Part shown: piece after piece, positions 26,209 through 34,194 of the stretch
Position numbering within the stretch: the stretch's first letter is position 1
Layout of the letters: the number at the start of each line of letters is the position of its first letter
Assembly (NCBI GenBank): GCA_035476815.1
Contig: DATILD010000104.1
Coordinates: forward strand, 62,001 to 126,000
Direction: 5' to 3'
DNA length: 64,000 bases
Source: Methylibium sp035476815
GTDB taxonomy: Bacteria > Pseudomonadota > Gammaproteobacteria > Burkholderiales > Burkholderiaceae_C
The notes under the pieces: generated by a model
Databases searched by the model: none
Told to the model about the DNA's origin: nothing
The model's input: the letters and a program-made list of their open reading frames with translations, nothing else
Made by a program: the position numbers and the translations under genes

Positions 26209-26669
26209 TATCTGCGAATGAACCGGGCCTGTCAAGCCACCCTCGGCCGGCAAGGGCTGCTTACGTCGGTGCCCGCATGCCCGAGGTCAGGTGGCGATCA
26301 CCTTCCGCTCAGACATGGACTTCTCGCAGCCGCCGATGGACCCAAGCGGCCGTCTGATCGCTTCCGACACGATGAGCCGCCAGGTCATTGCCGCGCTCCC
26401 AGCCCATCGGCGACGCGAGCCCGCGGTTCGCTCCGGGCCACTGCGGCGGTTCGACCAGGAAATCCATATCGCCCCGGCGCAGCCGAAGCTCCTGCAAGCA
26501 TTGTCGAAGCAAGGCCATGTCGAACTCCCGCAGCACTGCATTCCTCGCCTGTCGAATCACGCTGCGTCTTATAGTGCGCTAGAGTATGGTATCTAGAATA
26601 GATCATATTGCGCGAATGTCCAGCCTGGCGGACCAGGACACGGCCCCCCGCGCCGCGTGAGGGCAGGCC
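26209..26669. other. intergenic stretch with no recognisable gene
   Basis: Short frames exist on both strands (up to about 100 codons) but none resembles a known family or carries a good ribosome-binding site. An AT-rich patch near 26575-26610 contains the inverted repeat ATCTA-GAA-TAGAT (26591-26603), which looks like an operator or promoter element whose target gene is no longer evident. Together with the MaoC remnant at the right edge, this suggests a deletion or rearrangement scar. Confidence 0.5.
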
Positions 26670-26840
26670 ACGGCACCGGAGCATCGCCTGCCCCCACAGC
26701 GACATCGCCACCTCGCCCGACTGGTTGACGGCCTGCTGCTGCAGCGTGAGCACGCCGCGGTCGGGCTTGCTCCGAGAACGACGCGCGGCCATGACCGAGA
26801 CGCGCACGCGCATGCGCTCGCCCGGGCGCACCGCTCGCTC
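26670..26840 (-). pseudogene. C-terminal fragment of a MaoC-like hydratase
   Basis: Immediately after the SDR stop codon, a different frame encodes about 55 residues typical of the C-terminus of MaoC-family dehydratases: VRPGERMRVRVSVM, then RRSRSKPDRGVLTL and NQSGEVAMSLWGQAML. The N-terminal half with the catalytic Asp/His is absent because the intact SDR gene occupies that place. The frame then runs on to 26385 without further similarity. I read this as the remnant of a maoC gene cut by a deletion. Confidence 0.6.
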
Positions 26841-27708
26841 ATTCGCCCGTCTTCAGCATCTCGGGCATCTGCGCGCGATGGAAGCCCATGAACGGCCGGC
26901 TGTTCGCATGCGGCTGCAGCTTCCAGGTGCCGCGCGCATTGGGCGTGCCGCCGTCCACGCGCAGGCAGGTGCCGGTGATGTACGCGGCCGCCGGCGAGAG
27001 CAGGAAGACGATCGCGGCCGACAGCTCCGACTCGCTGCCGTAGCGCTGCAGCGGCACGGTCGGCGGGTACTCGCGGATCTTGGCCTTGGCCTCCGGGGTG
27101 TAGGTGTCGAAGCCGCTCGAGGCGATGCCGCCCGGGGCTACCGTGTTGACGCGCACGCCCGATGCTGCCCATTCGCAGGCGGCCGTCTCGCTGAGCGTCA
27201 GCATGCCGCCGCGCGCCGCGCCCGAGTGCGCGTAGTCGGGCCAGCCATGCCAGATGTCGGCGATGATGTTGACGATCGCGCCGCCATGCGCCTTCATCCA
27301 GCGCAGGTAGGCCTCGCGCATCACGATGAAGCCGCCGGTCAGGTTGTTGCGCACGACCGCCTCGAAGCCGCGGGTCGAGATGGTCTCCATCGCCGTGCGG
27401 TACTGGCCGCCGGCGTTGTTGACCAGCGCGTCGATGCCGCCATGCTGCGCCAGCACCGCATCGATGGCGGCGATGACCTGCTCCTCCTCGCGGATGTCGC
27501 AGACATGGATGCTGCACAGGCCGCCGTCCTCGACGATCTCGCGCTGGACGGCCTCGAGCTTCTCGAGCTTGCGGCCCCAGATGGCCACCTGGGCGCCGAG
27601 CGCGGCGAGCTCGTGCGCGGTGCAGCGGCCGATGCCGCTGCCGCCGCCGGTGACGATGACGGTCTGGCCGGCGAACAGCTTGTCTTTGAAGACGGACTGG
27701 TAGGACAT
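26839..27708 (-). CDS. short-chain dehydrogenase, peroxisomal trans-2-enoyl-CoA reductase (PECR)-like
   Basis: A 289-residue SDR with the cofactor motif TGGGSGIGR and NNAGGQY. The usual YxxxK active site is replaced by HSGAARGGM, a pattern seen in PECR and related 2,4-dienoyl-CoA reductases. It would therefore reduce an enoyl-CoA or dienoyl-CoA with NADPH. It is the last intact gene of the minus-strand operon, 17 bp downstream of the acyl-CoA dehydrogenase gene. Confidence 0.85.
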   Translation of the reverse strand: MSYQSVFKDKLFAGQTVIVTGGGSGIGRCTAHELAALGAQVAIWGRKLEKLEAVQREIVEDGGLCSIHVCDIREEEQVIAAIDAVLAQHGGIDALVNNAGGQYRTAMETISTRGFEAVVRNNLTGGFIVMREAYLRWMKAHGGAIVNIIADIWHGWPDYAHSGAARGGMLTLSETAACEWAASGVRVNTVAPGGIASSGFDTYTPEAKAKIREYPPTVPLQRYGSESELSAAIVFLLSPAAAYITGTCLRVDGGTPNARGTWKLQPHANSRPFMGFHRAQMPEMLKTGE

Positions 27709-27725
27709 GTCGATTCCTGTTCGAT

Positions 27726-28874
27726 TCAGTACTGGATCGCTGCGCGTCCGATCCGTTCGCGGGCGATGATGAGCTTCATGACCTGGGCCGTGCCGTCGCC
27801 GATCTCCAGGCCCATCACGTCGCGCAGGCGCTGCTGGTGCGGCAGGTCCTTGCTCCAGCCATAGTGGCCGAAGGTCAGCAGGCACTGGTGGATGATGTCG
27901 AAGGCATGCCGCGGGCCCATCCACTTGCACATCGCGGCCTCGGCCACATGGGGCTGGCCGGCATCGCGCAGTGCCAGCGTGTGGTAGCAGAGCTGGCGGA
28001 TCGCCGCGATCTGCGACTCGCCCTCGGCGAGCGGGAAGCTGACGCCCTGGAACTGGCCGATCGGCCGGCCGAAGGCCTCGCGCTCTTTCGCGTAGGCCCA
28101 GGCCTCGTCGAGCGAGGCCTGGGCGGCGCCGCAGCACTGCAGGCCGATCAGCGCGCGGCTGTAGTCGAAGCCCTGCATCACCTGGGTGAAGCCCTTGCCC
28201 TCGTCGCCGAGGCGGTGGCTCGCAGGCACCCGCACGTCGTCGAAGAACACCGAGCCGCGCCCGGCGATGGCGCTGCCGACATCGTCGAACTGCGTCCGCA
28301 CCACGCCCTTCAGGTCGCCCGGCACGAAGAAGGCCGTGACCCCCTTCGCTCCCGCGTCGGCGGCGCCGGTGCGCGCGAACACCAGGTAGGCATCGGCGCG
28401 GTCGGCGAAGGTGATCGAGGTCTTCTCGCCGTTGAGCACGTAGTGCTCGCCGTCGCGCCGTGCGCGCAGCTGCAGGTTGCTGGCGTCGGAGCCGCCGCGC
28501 GGCTCGGTCAGGCAGATCGCGACGATGACCTCGCCGCGCGTCATGCGCACGATCCACTCGTCCTTCACCGCCGGCTGGGCATGGCGCAGCAGGATCGCCG
28601 CGTTGAGCGACAGGCCCACCGGCACGAGGCTGATGTTGAAGTCGCCGTAGGCGATCTCCTCGGCGATCAGCCCGGTGGTGACGCCGTCGAGCCCCAGCCC
28701 GCCGTAGGCCTCCGGCAGGTCGACGCCGAGCAGGCCCAGGCGGCCCATCTCGGCGATCAGGCCGCGGTCGAGCACGCCGAGCTTCTCGCGCTTCTGGTAG
28801 TCGGGCAGCAGGCGTTCGCGGGCGAAGCGGCGGGCCGTTTCCTGCAGCGCGCGCTGGTCGTCATTCAGGACCAT
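27726..28874 (-). CDS. acyl-CoA dehydrogenase, cyclohexanecarboxyl-CoA dehydrogenase-like
   Basis: A 382-residue flavoprotein with the usual motifs ICLTEPRGGSDAS (FAD site), FGRPIGQFQGV and a C-terminal MGLEIGDGTAQVM. In the common family the catalytic Glu sits in an EGT motif near this place; here the residue is Asp360 (GDGT). The sequence resembles AliB-type dehydrogenases acting on alicyclic CoA esters, which fits the BadH- and BadI-like genes nearby. It would introduce the ring double bond and pass electrons to EtfAB. Confidence 0.82.
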   Translation of the reverse strand: MVLNDDQRALQETARRFARERLLPDYQKREKLGVLDRGLIAEMGRLGLLGVDLPEAYGGLGLDGVTTGLIAEEIAYGDFNISLVPVGLSLNAAILLRHAQPAVKDEWIVRMTRGEVIVAICLTEPRGGSDASNLQLRARRDGEHYVLNGEKTSITFADRADAYLVFARTGAADAGAKGVTAFFVPGDLKGVVRTQFDDVGSAIAGRGSVFFDDVRVPASHRLGDEGKGFTQVMQGFDYSRALIGLQCCGAAQASLDEAWAYAKEREAFGRPIGQFQGVSFPLAEGESQIAAIRQLCYHTLALRDAGQPHVAEAAMCKWMGPRHAFDIIHQCLLTFGHYGWSKDLPHQQRLRDVMGLEIGDGTAQVMKLIIARERIGRAAIQY

Positions 28875-28940
28875 GGGAATCCTCTGTGTTTCGGTGGATC
28901 GGGGCGGGGCAGGGCGCGCGGGCGCCCTGCCGCCGGGGGC

Positions 28941-29873
28941 TCAGAAGGCGACGCGGTCGGCGCCCTTGAGCTGCAGGATCTCGCGCGCCTCGGCGGGGGA
29001 GGCCACCTCGAGGCCGAGTCCCTCCAGGATCTCGCGGACCTTGCGCACCTGCTGGGCGTTGGACTCGGCGAGCTGGCCCTTGCCGATCCACAGGCTGTCT
29101 TCCAGACCGACGCGCACATTGCCGCCCATCGAGGCGGCCATCGCGGCCACCTTCATCTGGGCCGCGCCGGCGCCCAGCACCGACCAGCGGTAGTCGTCGC
29201 CGAACAGCCGGTCGGCGGTGCGCTTCATGTGCATCACGTCGTCCGGGTGCGAGCCGATGCCGCCGAGCAGGCCGAACACCGTCTGCACGAAGTAGGGCGG
29301 CTTGACCAGCCCGCGGTCGACGAAGTACTTGAGGTTGTACAGGTGCGCGGTGTCGTAGCACTCGAACTCGTAGCGCGTGTCGTTGACCGACATGTCCTTC
29401 AGCGCCGTCTCGATGTCGCCGTAGGTGTTGCGGAACACCAGGTTGCGGCTGCCTTCCAGGTATTCGCGCTCCCAGGGGTGCTTGAAGTCCTTGAAGCGCT
29501 CGAGCATGCCGAACAGGCCGAAGCCCATCGTGCCCATGTTCATCGAGGCGACTTCGGGCTTGAACACGATGCTGGGCTGGATGCGCTCCTGCACCGTCAT
29601 GTAGGGCGAGCCGCCGGTGGTGAGGTTGACCACCGCATCGCAGCCCCGCTTGATCTGCGGCAGGAACTGGGCGAAGGCCTCGGGCCGCTGGTCGGGCTTG
29701 CCGGTCGCCGGGTCGCGGGCATGCAGGTGGATGATGGCCGCGCCGGCCTGGCAGGCCTCGATGGCGGCCTCGGCGATCTCCTGCGGCGTCACCGGCAGGT
29801 GGGGCGACATCGACGGCGTGTGGATCGAGCCGGTGATGGCGCAGGTGATGATGACTTTCTTCTGCTGGAACAT
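28941..29873 (-). CDS. BKACE family beta-keto acid cleavage enzyme
   Basis: A 310-residue TIM-barrel protein of the 3-keto-5-aminohexanoate cleavage enzyme family. The zinc-binding IIHLHARDP lies at about residues 47-55, with VNLTTGGSPYM and GLEDSLWIGKGQ later in the barrel. These enzymes condense a beta-keto acid with acetyl-CoA to give acetoacetate and a new CoA ester. In this cluster it could cleave a beta-keto acid released after ring opening. The true substrate cannot be read from sequence. Confidence 0.88.
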   Translation of the reverse strand: MFQQKKVIITCAITGSIHTPSMSPHLPVTPQEIAEAAIEACQAGAAIIHLHARDPATGKPDQRPEAFAQFLPQIKRGCDAVVNLTTGGSPYMTVQERIQPSIVFKPEVASMNMGTMGFGLFGMLERFKDFKHPWEREYLEGSRNLVFRNTYGDIETALKDMSVNDTRYEFECYDTAHLYNLKYFVDRGLVKPPYFVQTVFGLLGGIGSHPDDVMHMKRTADRLFGDDYRWSVLGAGAAQMKVAAMAASMGGNVRVGLEDSLWIGKGQLAESNAQQVRKVREILEGLGLEVASPAEAREILQLKGADRVAF

Positions 29874-29893
29874 GGGGGTCGTCTCCGGGGAGC

Positions 29894-29913
29894 GGCCGGC
29901 CCGCGGGCCGGCC
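29894..29913. repeat. 20-bp perfect GC palindrome between MarR and BKACE genes
   Basis: GGCCGGCCCGCGGGCCGGCC is a perfect self-complementary sequence in the short gap between the MarR stop and the BKACE start. In RNA it could form a very stable hairpin and partly uncouple expression of the downstream genes. No U-run follows. Confidence 0.5.
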
Positions 29914-29917
29914 GGGG

Positions 29918-30376
29918 TCATTCGGGGGTCTCCTGCAGGAACGCCAGCAGGTTGCGTTTCATCGTGTCGAGCGTGACGGAGGTGGCCTCCAGCTCGTTGT
30001 CGGACAGGCCCTTGAGGATGGTCGCGTTCATGCTGTGGCTGATCTTGCGCATCTTGGCGATCAGCTGCTTGCTCTTGGGCTCGAGGAAGACGCGGTTGAC
30101 GCGCCGGTCGGCAGCATCGGCGTCGCGCCGCACCAGGCCGGTCTTCTCCAGCCGGTCGATCAGCCCGCCGACGGCGACCTTGCCGAGGTCCAGCTCTTCG
30201 GCCAGTTGCGACTGGGTCATGCCGTCCTCGCGCGACAGGTAGGCCAGCACCCACCACTGCGAGCGTGTGACGTTCAGCGGCTTGAGCCCGCGGTCGAAGG
30301 CGCTGCGCCGCAATCGCGACACGTCGTGGATGAGGAAGCCGAGGCGGAGTTCCCAGTCAACGCTGTGAGTGGCCAT
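29918..30376 (-). CDS. MarR family transcriptional regulator
   Basis: A 152-residue MarR protein with the recognition region MTQSQLAEELDLGKVAVGGL and wing RRDADAADRRVNRVFLEPKS. It lies within the minus-strand catabolic operon, between an SDR and the BKACE gene. It is a candidate reader of the palindromes at 31446 and 42143, which share a consensus and flank two divergent operon pairs. I chose ATG 30376; the frame to 30427 would add 17 residues. A 19-bp inverted repeat at 30404 may be its own operator. Confidence 0.87.
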   Translation of the reverse strand: MATHSVDWELRLGFLIHDVSRLRRSAFDRGLKPLNVTRSQWWVLAYLSREDGMTQSQLAEELDLGKVAVGGLIDRLEKTGLVRRDADAADRRVNRVFLEPKSKQLIAKMRKISHSMNATILKGLSDNELEATSVTLDTMKRNLLAFLQETPE

Positions 30377-30403
30377 GGTCGCATCTCGAGCGTCGGGGCG
30401 CGA

Positions 30404-30422
30404 CGCATACTGTAAGGATGCG
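30404..30422 (-). promoter_or_regulatory. inverted repeat CGCAT-N9-ATGCG upstream of the MarR gene
   Basis: The repeat lies in the gap between the SDR stop and the MarR start, in a short AT-richer patch that could serve as an internal promoter. The half-site CGCAT also occurs in the centre of the palindrome at 42143. Autoregulation of the MarR gene is a fair inference. Confidence 0.4.
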
Positions 30423-30428
30423 AACATC

Positions 30429-31343
30429 TTAAACCGGGTCCCAGGTGAACACGTCCCCCGAGCGGTCCAGGGGATGGAAGCCCGAGCGCAGCATCGGCAG
30501 GGCGGCGTCGATCACGCTCTCGGGCGTCCAGCCTTCGCTGCGGTGGGCGTTGCGCACCGGCCGCGGCTGGCTGAACAGGTAGATCTCGTTGTTGCGCACG
30601 CCGAAGATCTGGCCCGTCACGTCGGCCGCGCCGTCGCCGCACAGGCCGACGACGAAGGGCGCCACCCGCTCGGGCACCAGCTTCTTCAGGCCCTCGACGC
30701 GCTTTAGCTGCTCGGGGGTCTCGCTCGGGATCGAGTCGATCATGCGGGTCCAGGCGAAGGGCGCCACGGCGTTGGAGCGCACCTTGAACTTGTGCATGTC
30801 CAGCGCGATCGACTTCGACAGCGCCGCGACACCGAGCTTGGCGGCGCTGTAGTTGGCCTGGCCGAAGTTGCCGATCAGGCCCGAGGTCGAGGTCATGTGC
30901 ACGTAGCAGCCGCCGGACTGGGCCTTGAAGTGCGGCGCCGCCGCACGGCTGACGTTGAAGCTGCCCTTCAGGTGCACGGCGACGACGGCGTCGAACTCGG
31001 CCTCGCTCATGCGGTGGAACATCGCGTCGCGCAGGATGCCGGCGTTGTTGACGACGATGTCGATGCGGCCGAAGCTGTCGAGGGCGAGCTCCACCATGCG
31101 GTGGGCCGCCGCCCAGTCGGCCACCGAGCCGCCGTCGACGACGGCCTCGCCGCCGAGCGCGCGGATCTGCGCTGCCACCTCCTGCGCCGGCTGCTCGCCG
31201 CCTTCCTGTCCATCCAGCGACGCGCCGAGGTCGTTGACGACCACGCGCGCGCCGGCCTCGGCCAGCGCCAGCGCGATGCCGCGTCCGATGCCGCGGCCGC
31301 CGCCGGTCACCAGGGCCACCTTGCCTTCCAGTAGTCTGCTCAT
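30429..31343 (-). CDS. short-chain dehydrogenase, 17-beta-HSD type 4/(3R)-hydroxyacyl-CoA dehydrogenase-like
   Basis: A 304-residue SDR with TGGGRGIGRGIAL, the long loop NDLGASLDGQEGG and the active site YSAAK preceded by TSTSG. The loop after the nucleotide-binding motif and the C-terminal extension resemble the dehydrogenase part of peroxisomal multifunctional enzyme 2. It would oxidise a 3-hydroxyacyl-CoA to the 3-keto compound. It is the first gene of the minus-strand operon, with GAGGAAAG before the ATG. Confidence 0.85.
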   Translation of the reverse strand: MSRLLEGKVALVTGGGRGIGRGIALALAEAGARVVVNDLGASLDGQEGGEQPAQEVAAQIRALGGEAVVDGGSVADWAAAHRMVELALDSFGRIDIVVNNAGILRDAMFHRMSEAEFDAVVAVHLKGSFNVSRAAAPHFKAQSGGCYVHMTSTSGLIGNFGQANYSAAKLGVAALSKSIALDMHKFKVRSNAVAPFAWTRMIDSIPSETPEQLKRVEGLKKLVPERVAPFVVGLCGDGAADVTGQIFGVRNNEIYLFSQPRPVRNAHRSEGWTPESVIDAALPMLRSGFHPLDRSGDVFTWDPV

Positions 31344-31364
31344 GGGCTCACTTTCCTCGCACTC

Positions 31365-31417
31365 GGCACCGGGGCCGCAAATCCAGGGGCCCCGCAGGCC
31401 GGGAAAACCCCGGTGCC
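31365..31417 (-). repeat. long-range stem in the leader of the minus-strand operon
   Basis: GGCACCGGGG (31365-31374) and CCCCGGTGCC (31408-31417) are exact inverted repeats separated by 33 bp that themselves include GGGGCCCC. Transcribed from the promoter region near 31450, the RNA could fold into a strong hairpin ending about 20 nt before the SDR start codon. Confidence 0.45.
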
Positions 31418-31445
31418 CGAACCGCCCCTGCAGGGTTGTCTGTAT

Positions 31446-31465
31446 ATCGTTCGCTAGCGTATCAT
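31446..31465. promoter_or_regulatory. palindromic operator ATCGTTCGCTAGCGTATCAT between divergent operons
   Basis: The site has a perfect CGCTAGCG core and lies in the AT-rich centre of the divergent region between the SDR/MarR operon and the thiolase/badHI-like operon. It agrees with the site at 42143-42162 in 15 of 20 positions; the shared pattern is ATCGTnCGCnnGCGTATnAT. It is a good candidate for MarR-type control of both directions. Confidence 0.6.
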
Positions 31466-31510
31466 GCATCACAGCACCTTGTACAACCCTCCGCACAGAC
31501 CCTGATCCCC

Positions 31511-32959
31511 ATGACTGCCCCCGCTACCGGCCTGCTGGCCACCACGCGCTACCTGCCCCGGCTGCGGCTGGAGCGCGGCGAAGTGCTGGCGCAACACCGC
31601 TGGATGGCCCCCGGCCTGCGCGGGCTGGCCAGGGGCCGCCGCACGATGGCCAGCTGGGACGAGGACAGCGTGACCATGGCCGTCGAGGCCGGGCGCCAGC
31701 TGCGGCAGGCCTGTCCGGGCGTCGCGCCCGCCGGGCTGACGCTGGCCTCGACCACGCTGCCCTTTGCCGAGCGGCTGAATGCCGGCATCGTGGCGAGCGC
31801 GCTGGCGCTGGCCGAGGGGGCGGTGCTGCGCGACGTCGGCTCCAGCGGCCGGGCCGCGCTCGGCGAGCTGGCCGATGCGCTGCGCCGTCCGGCCGCTGGC
31901 GGGGCGCAGCTGGTGCTGGCGGCCGAGCGGCGCATCGCCCAGCCCGCCAGCCCGCAGGAGATGGTGTTCGGCGACGGCGCGGCGGGCGTGCTGGTCGGCA
32001 GCGGCGCGGTGATCGCCACGCTGGTGGCCAGCCACAGCGTCCACGCCGACCTGGTCGACCACTTCCGCGCCACCGGCGAGGACCACGAATACGGCTGGGA
32101 AGAGCGCTGGGTCCGCGACGAGGGCTACATGAAGATCGCCACCGGCACGCTCAAGGCCTGCCTGGCCGGGGCGGGCGTGGCGGCGAGCGACGTTGCCCAC
32201 TTCGTCATGCCGGCGCCGCTGGCCAAGGTCAACGACGCCGTCGCCAAGCGCCTCGGGCTGCCGCCGACGGCCGTGGTGTCCGCCGAGCACGAGTCGATGG
32301 GCGACCTCGGCTGTGCGCAGCCGCTGGCGCTGCTCGACATCGCGCTGCGCGCCGCCGCGCCCGGGGCGCTGATCCTGGTCGCGGCCTTCGGCAGCGGCTG
32401 CGACGCGCTGCTGCTGCGCCGCACCGAGCAGGCCTGCCCGGGCGGCGTGCCGGACGCCGGCCGCAGCGAGACCAGCTACATGAAGTACCTGTCGTTCACC
32501 CGCCAGATCGACCTGGCCTGGGGCATGCGGGCCGAGATGGACAACAAGACCGCGCTGACGGCCGCCTGGCGCGATCATGCGCGTGCCGCCCGCTTCGAGG
32601 GCGGCCGCTGCGGCGCCTGCGGTACGGTGCAGTTCCCGAGCGGCCCGGTCTGCGTCCATCCAGAATGCCGCGCCCAGGGCACGCAGACGCCGGTCAGCCT
32701 GGCCGACGTGCCGGCCAAGGTGCTGTCGCACACCAGCGACTTCCTCGCCTACACGCCCAACCCGCCGTTCCAGTTCGGCCATGTCGACTTCGAGGGCGGC
32801 GGGCGGGTGCTGATGGAGTTCGCGGACACCGACATGGACGAGCTGCGCGTCGGCCTGCCGCTGCGCATGGTCTACCGCGTCAAGGATTTCGACCACAACC
32901 GCGGTTTCCGCCGCTACTTCTGGAAGGCCACGCCGGTGCGCGGCGCGGGGAGTAACTGA
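31511..32959 (+). CDS. HMG-CoA synthase-like protein fused to a DUF35 OB-fold/zinc-ribbon domain
   Basis: A 482-residue protein. The first 350 residues follow the thiolase-fold HMG-CoA synthase pattern, including GDGAAGVLVG and AEHESMGDLGCAQPL. The position of the catalytic Cys reads DVGSSGRAAL (Ser111-Ser112), so ordinary acyl transfer may be lost. The C-terminus is a DUF35 domain with a zinc ribbon (Cys367, 370, 381, 386). The SCP2-type thiolase gene follows 1 bp after, which suggests a complex like BbsAB or ChsH2-Ltp2, where a DUF35 protein supports a thiolase or aldolase. ATG 31511 starts the conserved part. Confidence 0.8.
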   Translation: MTAPATGLLATTRYLPRLRLERGEVLAQHRWMAPGLRGLARGRRTMASWDEDSVTMAVEAGRQLRQACPGVAPAGLTLASTTLPFAERLNAGIVASALALAEGAVLRDVGSSGRAALGELADALRRPAAGGAQLVLAAERRIAQPASPQEMVFGDGAAGVLVGSGAVIATLVASHSVHADLVDHFRATGEDHEYGWEERWVRDEGYMKIATGTLKACLAGAGVAASDVAHFVMPAPLAKVNDAVAKRLGLPPTAVVSAEHESMGDLGCAQPLALLDIALRAAAPGALILVAAFGSGCDALLLRRTEQACPGGVPDAGRSETSYMKYLSFTRQIDLAWGMRAEMDNKTALTAAWRDHARAARFEGGRCGACGTVQFPSGPVCVHPECRAQGTQTPVSLADVPAKVLSHTSDFLAYTPNPPFQFGHVDFEGGGRVLMEFADTDMDELRVGLPLRMVYRVKDFDHNRGFRRYFWKATPVRGAGSN

Positions 32960-32960
32960 C

Positions 32961-34166
32961 ATGGCCAGCGGCATCCGCGACAAGGTCGCCATCCTCGGCA
33001 TGGGCTGCTCGAAGTTCGGCGAACGCTGGGACTGCGGCCCCGAAGAGCTGATGCTCGAAGCCTTCAACGAGGCGCTGGGCGACGCCGGCATCGAGCTGAA
33101 GCAGATCGACGCCGCCTGGTTCGGCGTCTGCCTGGAGGAGAACAACGTCGGCAAGACCGCCGGCCCGCTGGCGCAGGCGCTGCGGCTGCCGCGCATCGCC
33201 GCCACGCGCGTCGAGAACGCCTGCGCCACCGGCACCGAAGCGCTGCGCGGCGCCGCCTACGCGGTGGCCGCCGGCGCCTACGACATCGTGTTGGCGCTCG
33301 GTGTCGAGAAGCTCAAGGACACCGGCTACGGCGGCCTGCCGGTGCGCACACGCGGCATCGCCAACGACCTGTGGCTGCCCAACTCCACCGCGCCCGGCGC
33401 GTTCGCGCAACTGGCCTCGGCCTACGCCGCCAAACACGGCGTCGAGATGAAGGACTTGAAGCGCGCGATGGCGCACATCTCGGTGAAGAGCCACGCCAAC
33501 GCGGCGCTGAACCCGAAGGCGCACCTGCGCAACAAGATCACCGAAGACGACGTGCTGAAGGCGATGACGATCGCCGCGCCGCTGGGCCTGTTCGACTGCA
33601 GCGGCGTCAGCGACGGCGCCGCCTGCGCGATCCTCACCACGCCCGAGATCGCGCGCTCCCTCAAGCCCACGGCCGAGCTGGTGACGATCAAGGCGCTGGA
33701 GCTGTCGGTCAGCAACGGCGAGGAGATGAGTTTCAGCAACTGGGACGGCTCGCACATCGCCACCGCCCGCACCGCCGGCGCCCGTGCCTATGCCGCGGCC
33801 GGCATCACCGACCCGCGCAAGCAGCTGCAGATGGCCGAGGTGCACGACTGCTTCTCGATCGCCGAAGCGGTGACGATGGAAGATCTGGGCTTCAGCGCCC
33901 CGGGCCGCGTGATCCACGACGTGCTCGACGGTGTCTTCGACCGCGACGGTGCGCTGCCGGTCGGCCCCGACGGCGGGCTGAAGTGTTTCGGTCACCCGAT
34001 CGGCGCGTCGGGCCTGCGCATGGTCTACGAGCTGTACCTGCAGATCCACGGCCGCGCCGGCGAACGCCAGCTCAAGCACGTGGACCTGGGCCTGACCGAG
34101 AACCTCGGCGGCCACCCGCACCAGAACGTCTGCGCCGTGTCCATCATCGGCCGGCAAGGCGCATGA
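32961..34166 (+). CDS. SCP2-type thiolase/acetyl-CoA acetyltransferase
   Basis: A 401-residue thiolase of the nonspecific lipid-transfer (SCP2) class. The catalytic Cys88 lies in ENACATGTEAL, the active-site His regions are AEVHDCFSIAEA and CFGHPIGASG, and the C-terminus shows NLGGHPHQNVCAVSII. It should cleave a 3-ketoacyl-CoA. It is tightly coupled to the HMGS-like/DUF35 gene and leads into the badH-like gene 28 bp later. Confidence 0.9.
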   Translation: MASGIRDKVAILGMGCSKFGERWDCGPEELMLEAFNEALGDAGIELKQIDAAWFGVCLEENNVGKTAGPLAQALRLPRIAATRVENACATGTEALRGAAYAVAAGAYDIVLALGVEKLKDTGYGGLPVRTRGIANDLWLPNSTAPGAFAQLASAYAAKHGVEMKDLKRAMAHISVKSHANAALNPKAHLRNKITEDDVLKAMTIAAPLGLFDCSGVSDGAACAILTTPEIARSLKPTAELVTIKALELSVSNGEEMSFSNWDGSHIATARTAGARAYAAAGITDPRKQLQMAEVHDCFSIAEAVTMEDLGFSAPGRVIHDVLDGVFDRDGALPVGPDGGLKCFGHPIGASGLRMVYELYLQIHGRAGERQLKHVDLGLTENLGGHPHQNVCAVSIIGRQGA

Positions 34167-34194
34167 TTTCCCAACATCCTACGGAGACCCATCC

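Noticed and set aside
26287..26596. Short frames on both strands suspected to be a transposase or regulator remnant
   Set aside because: No DDE, helix-turn-helix or terminal inverted repeats could be found, so a mobile element is not supported.
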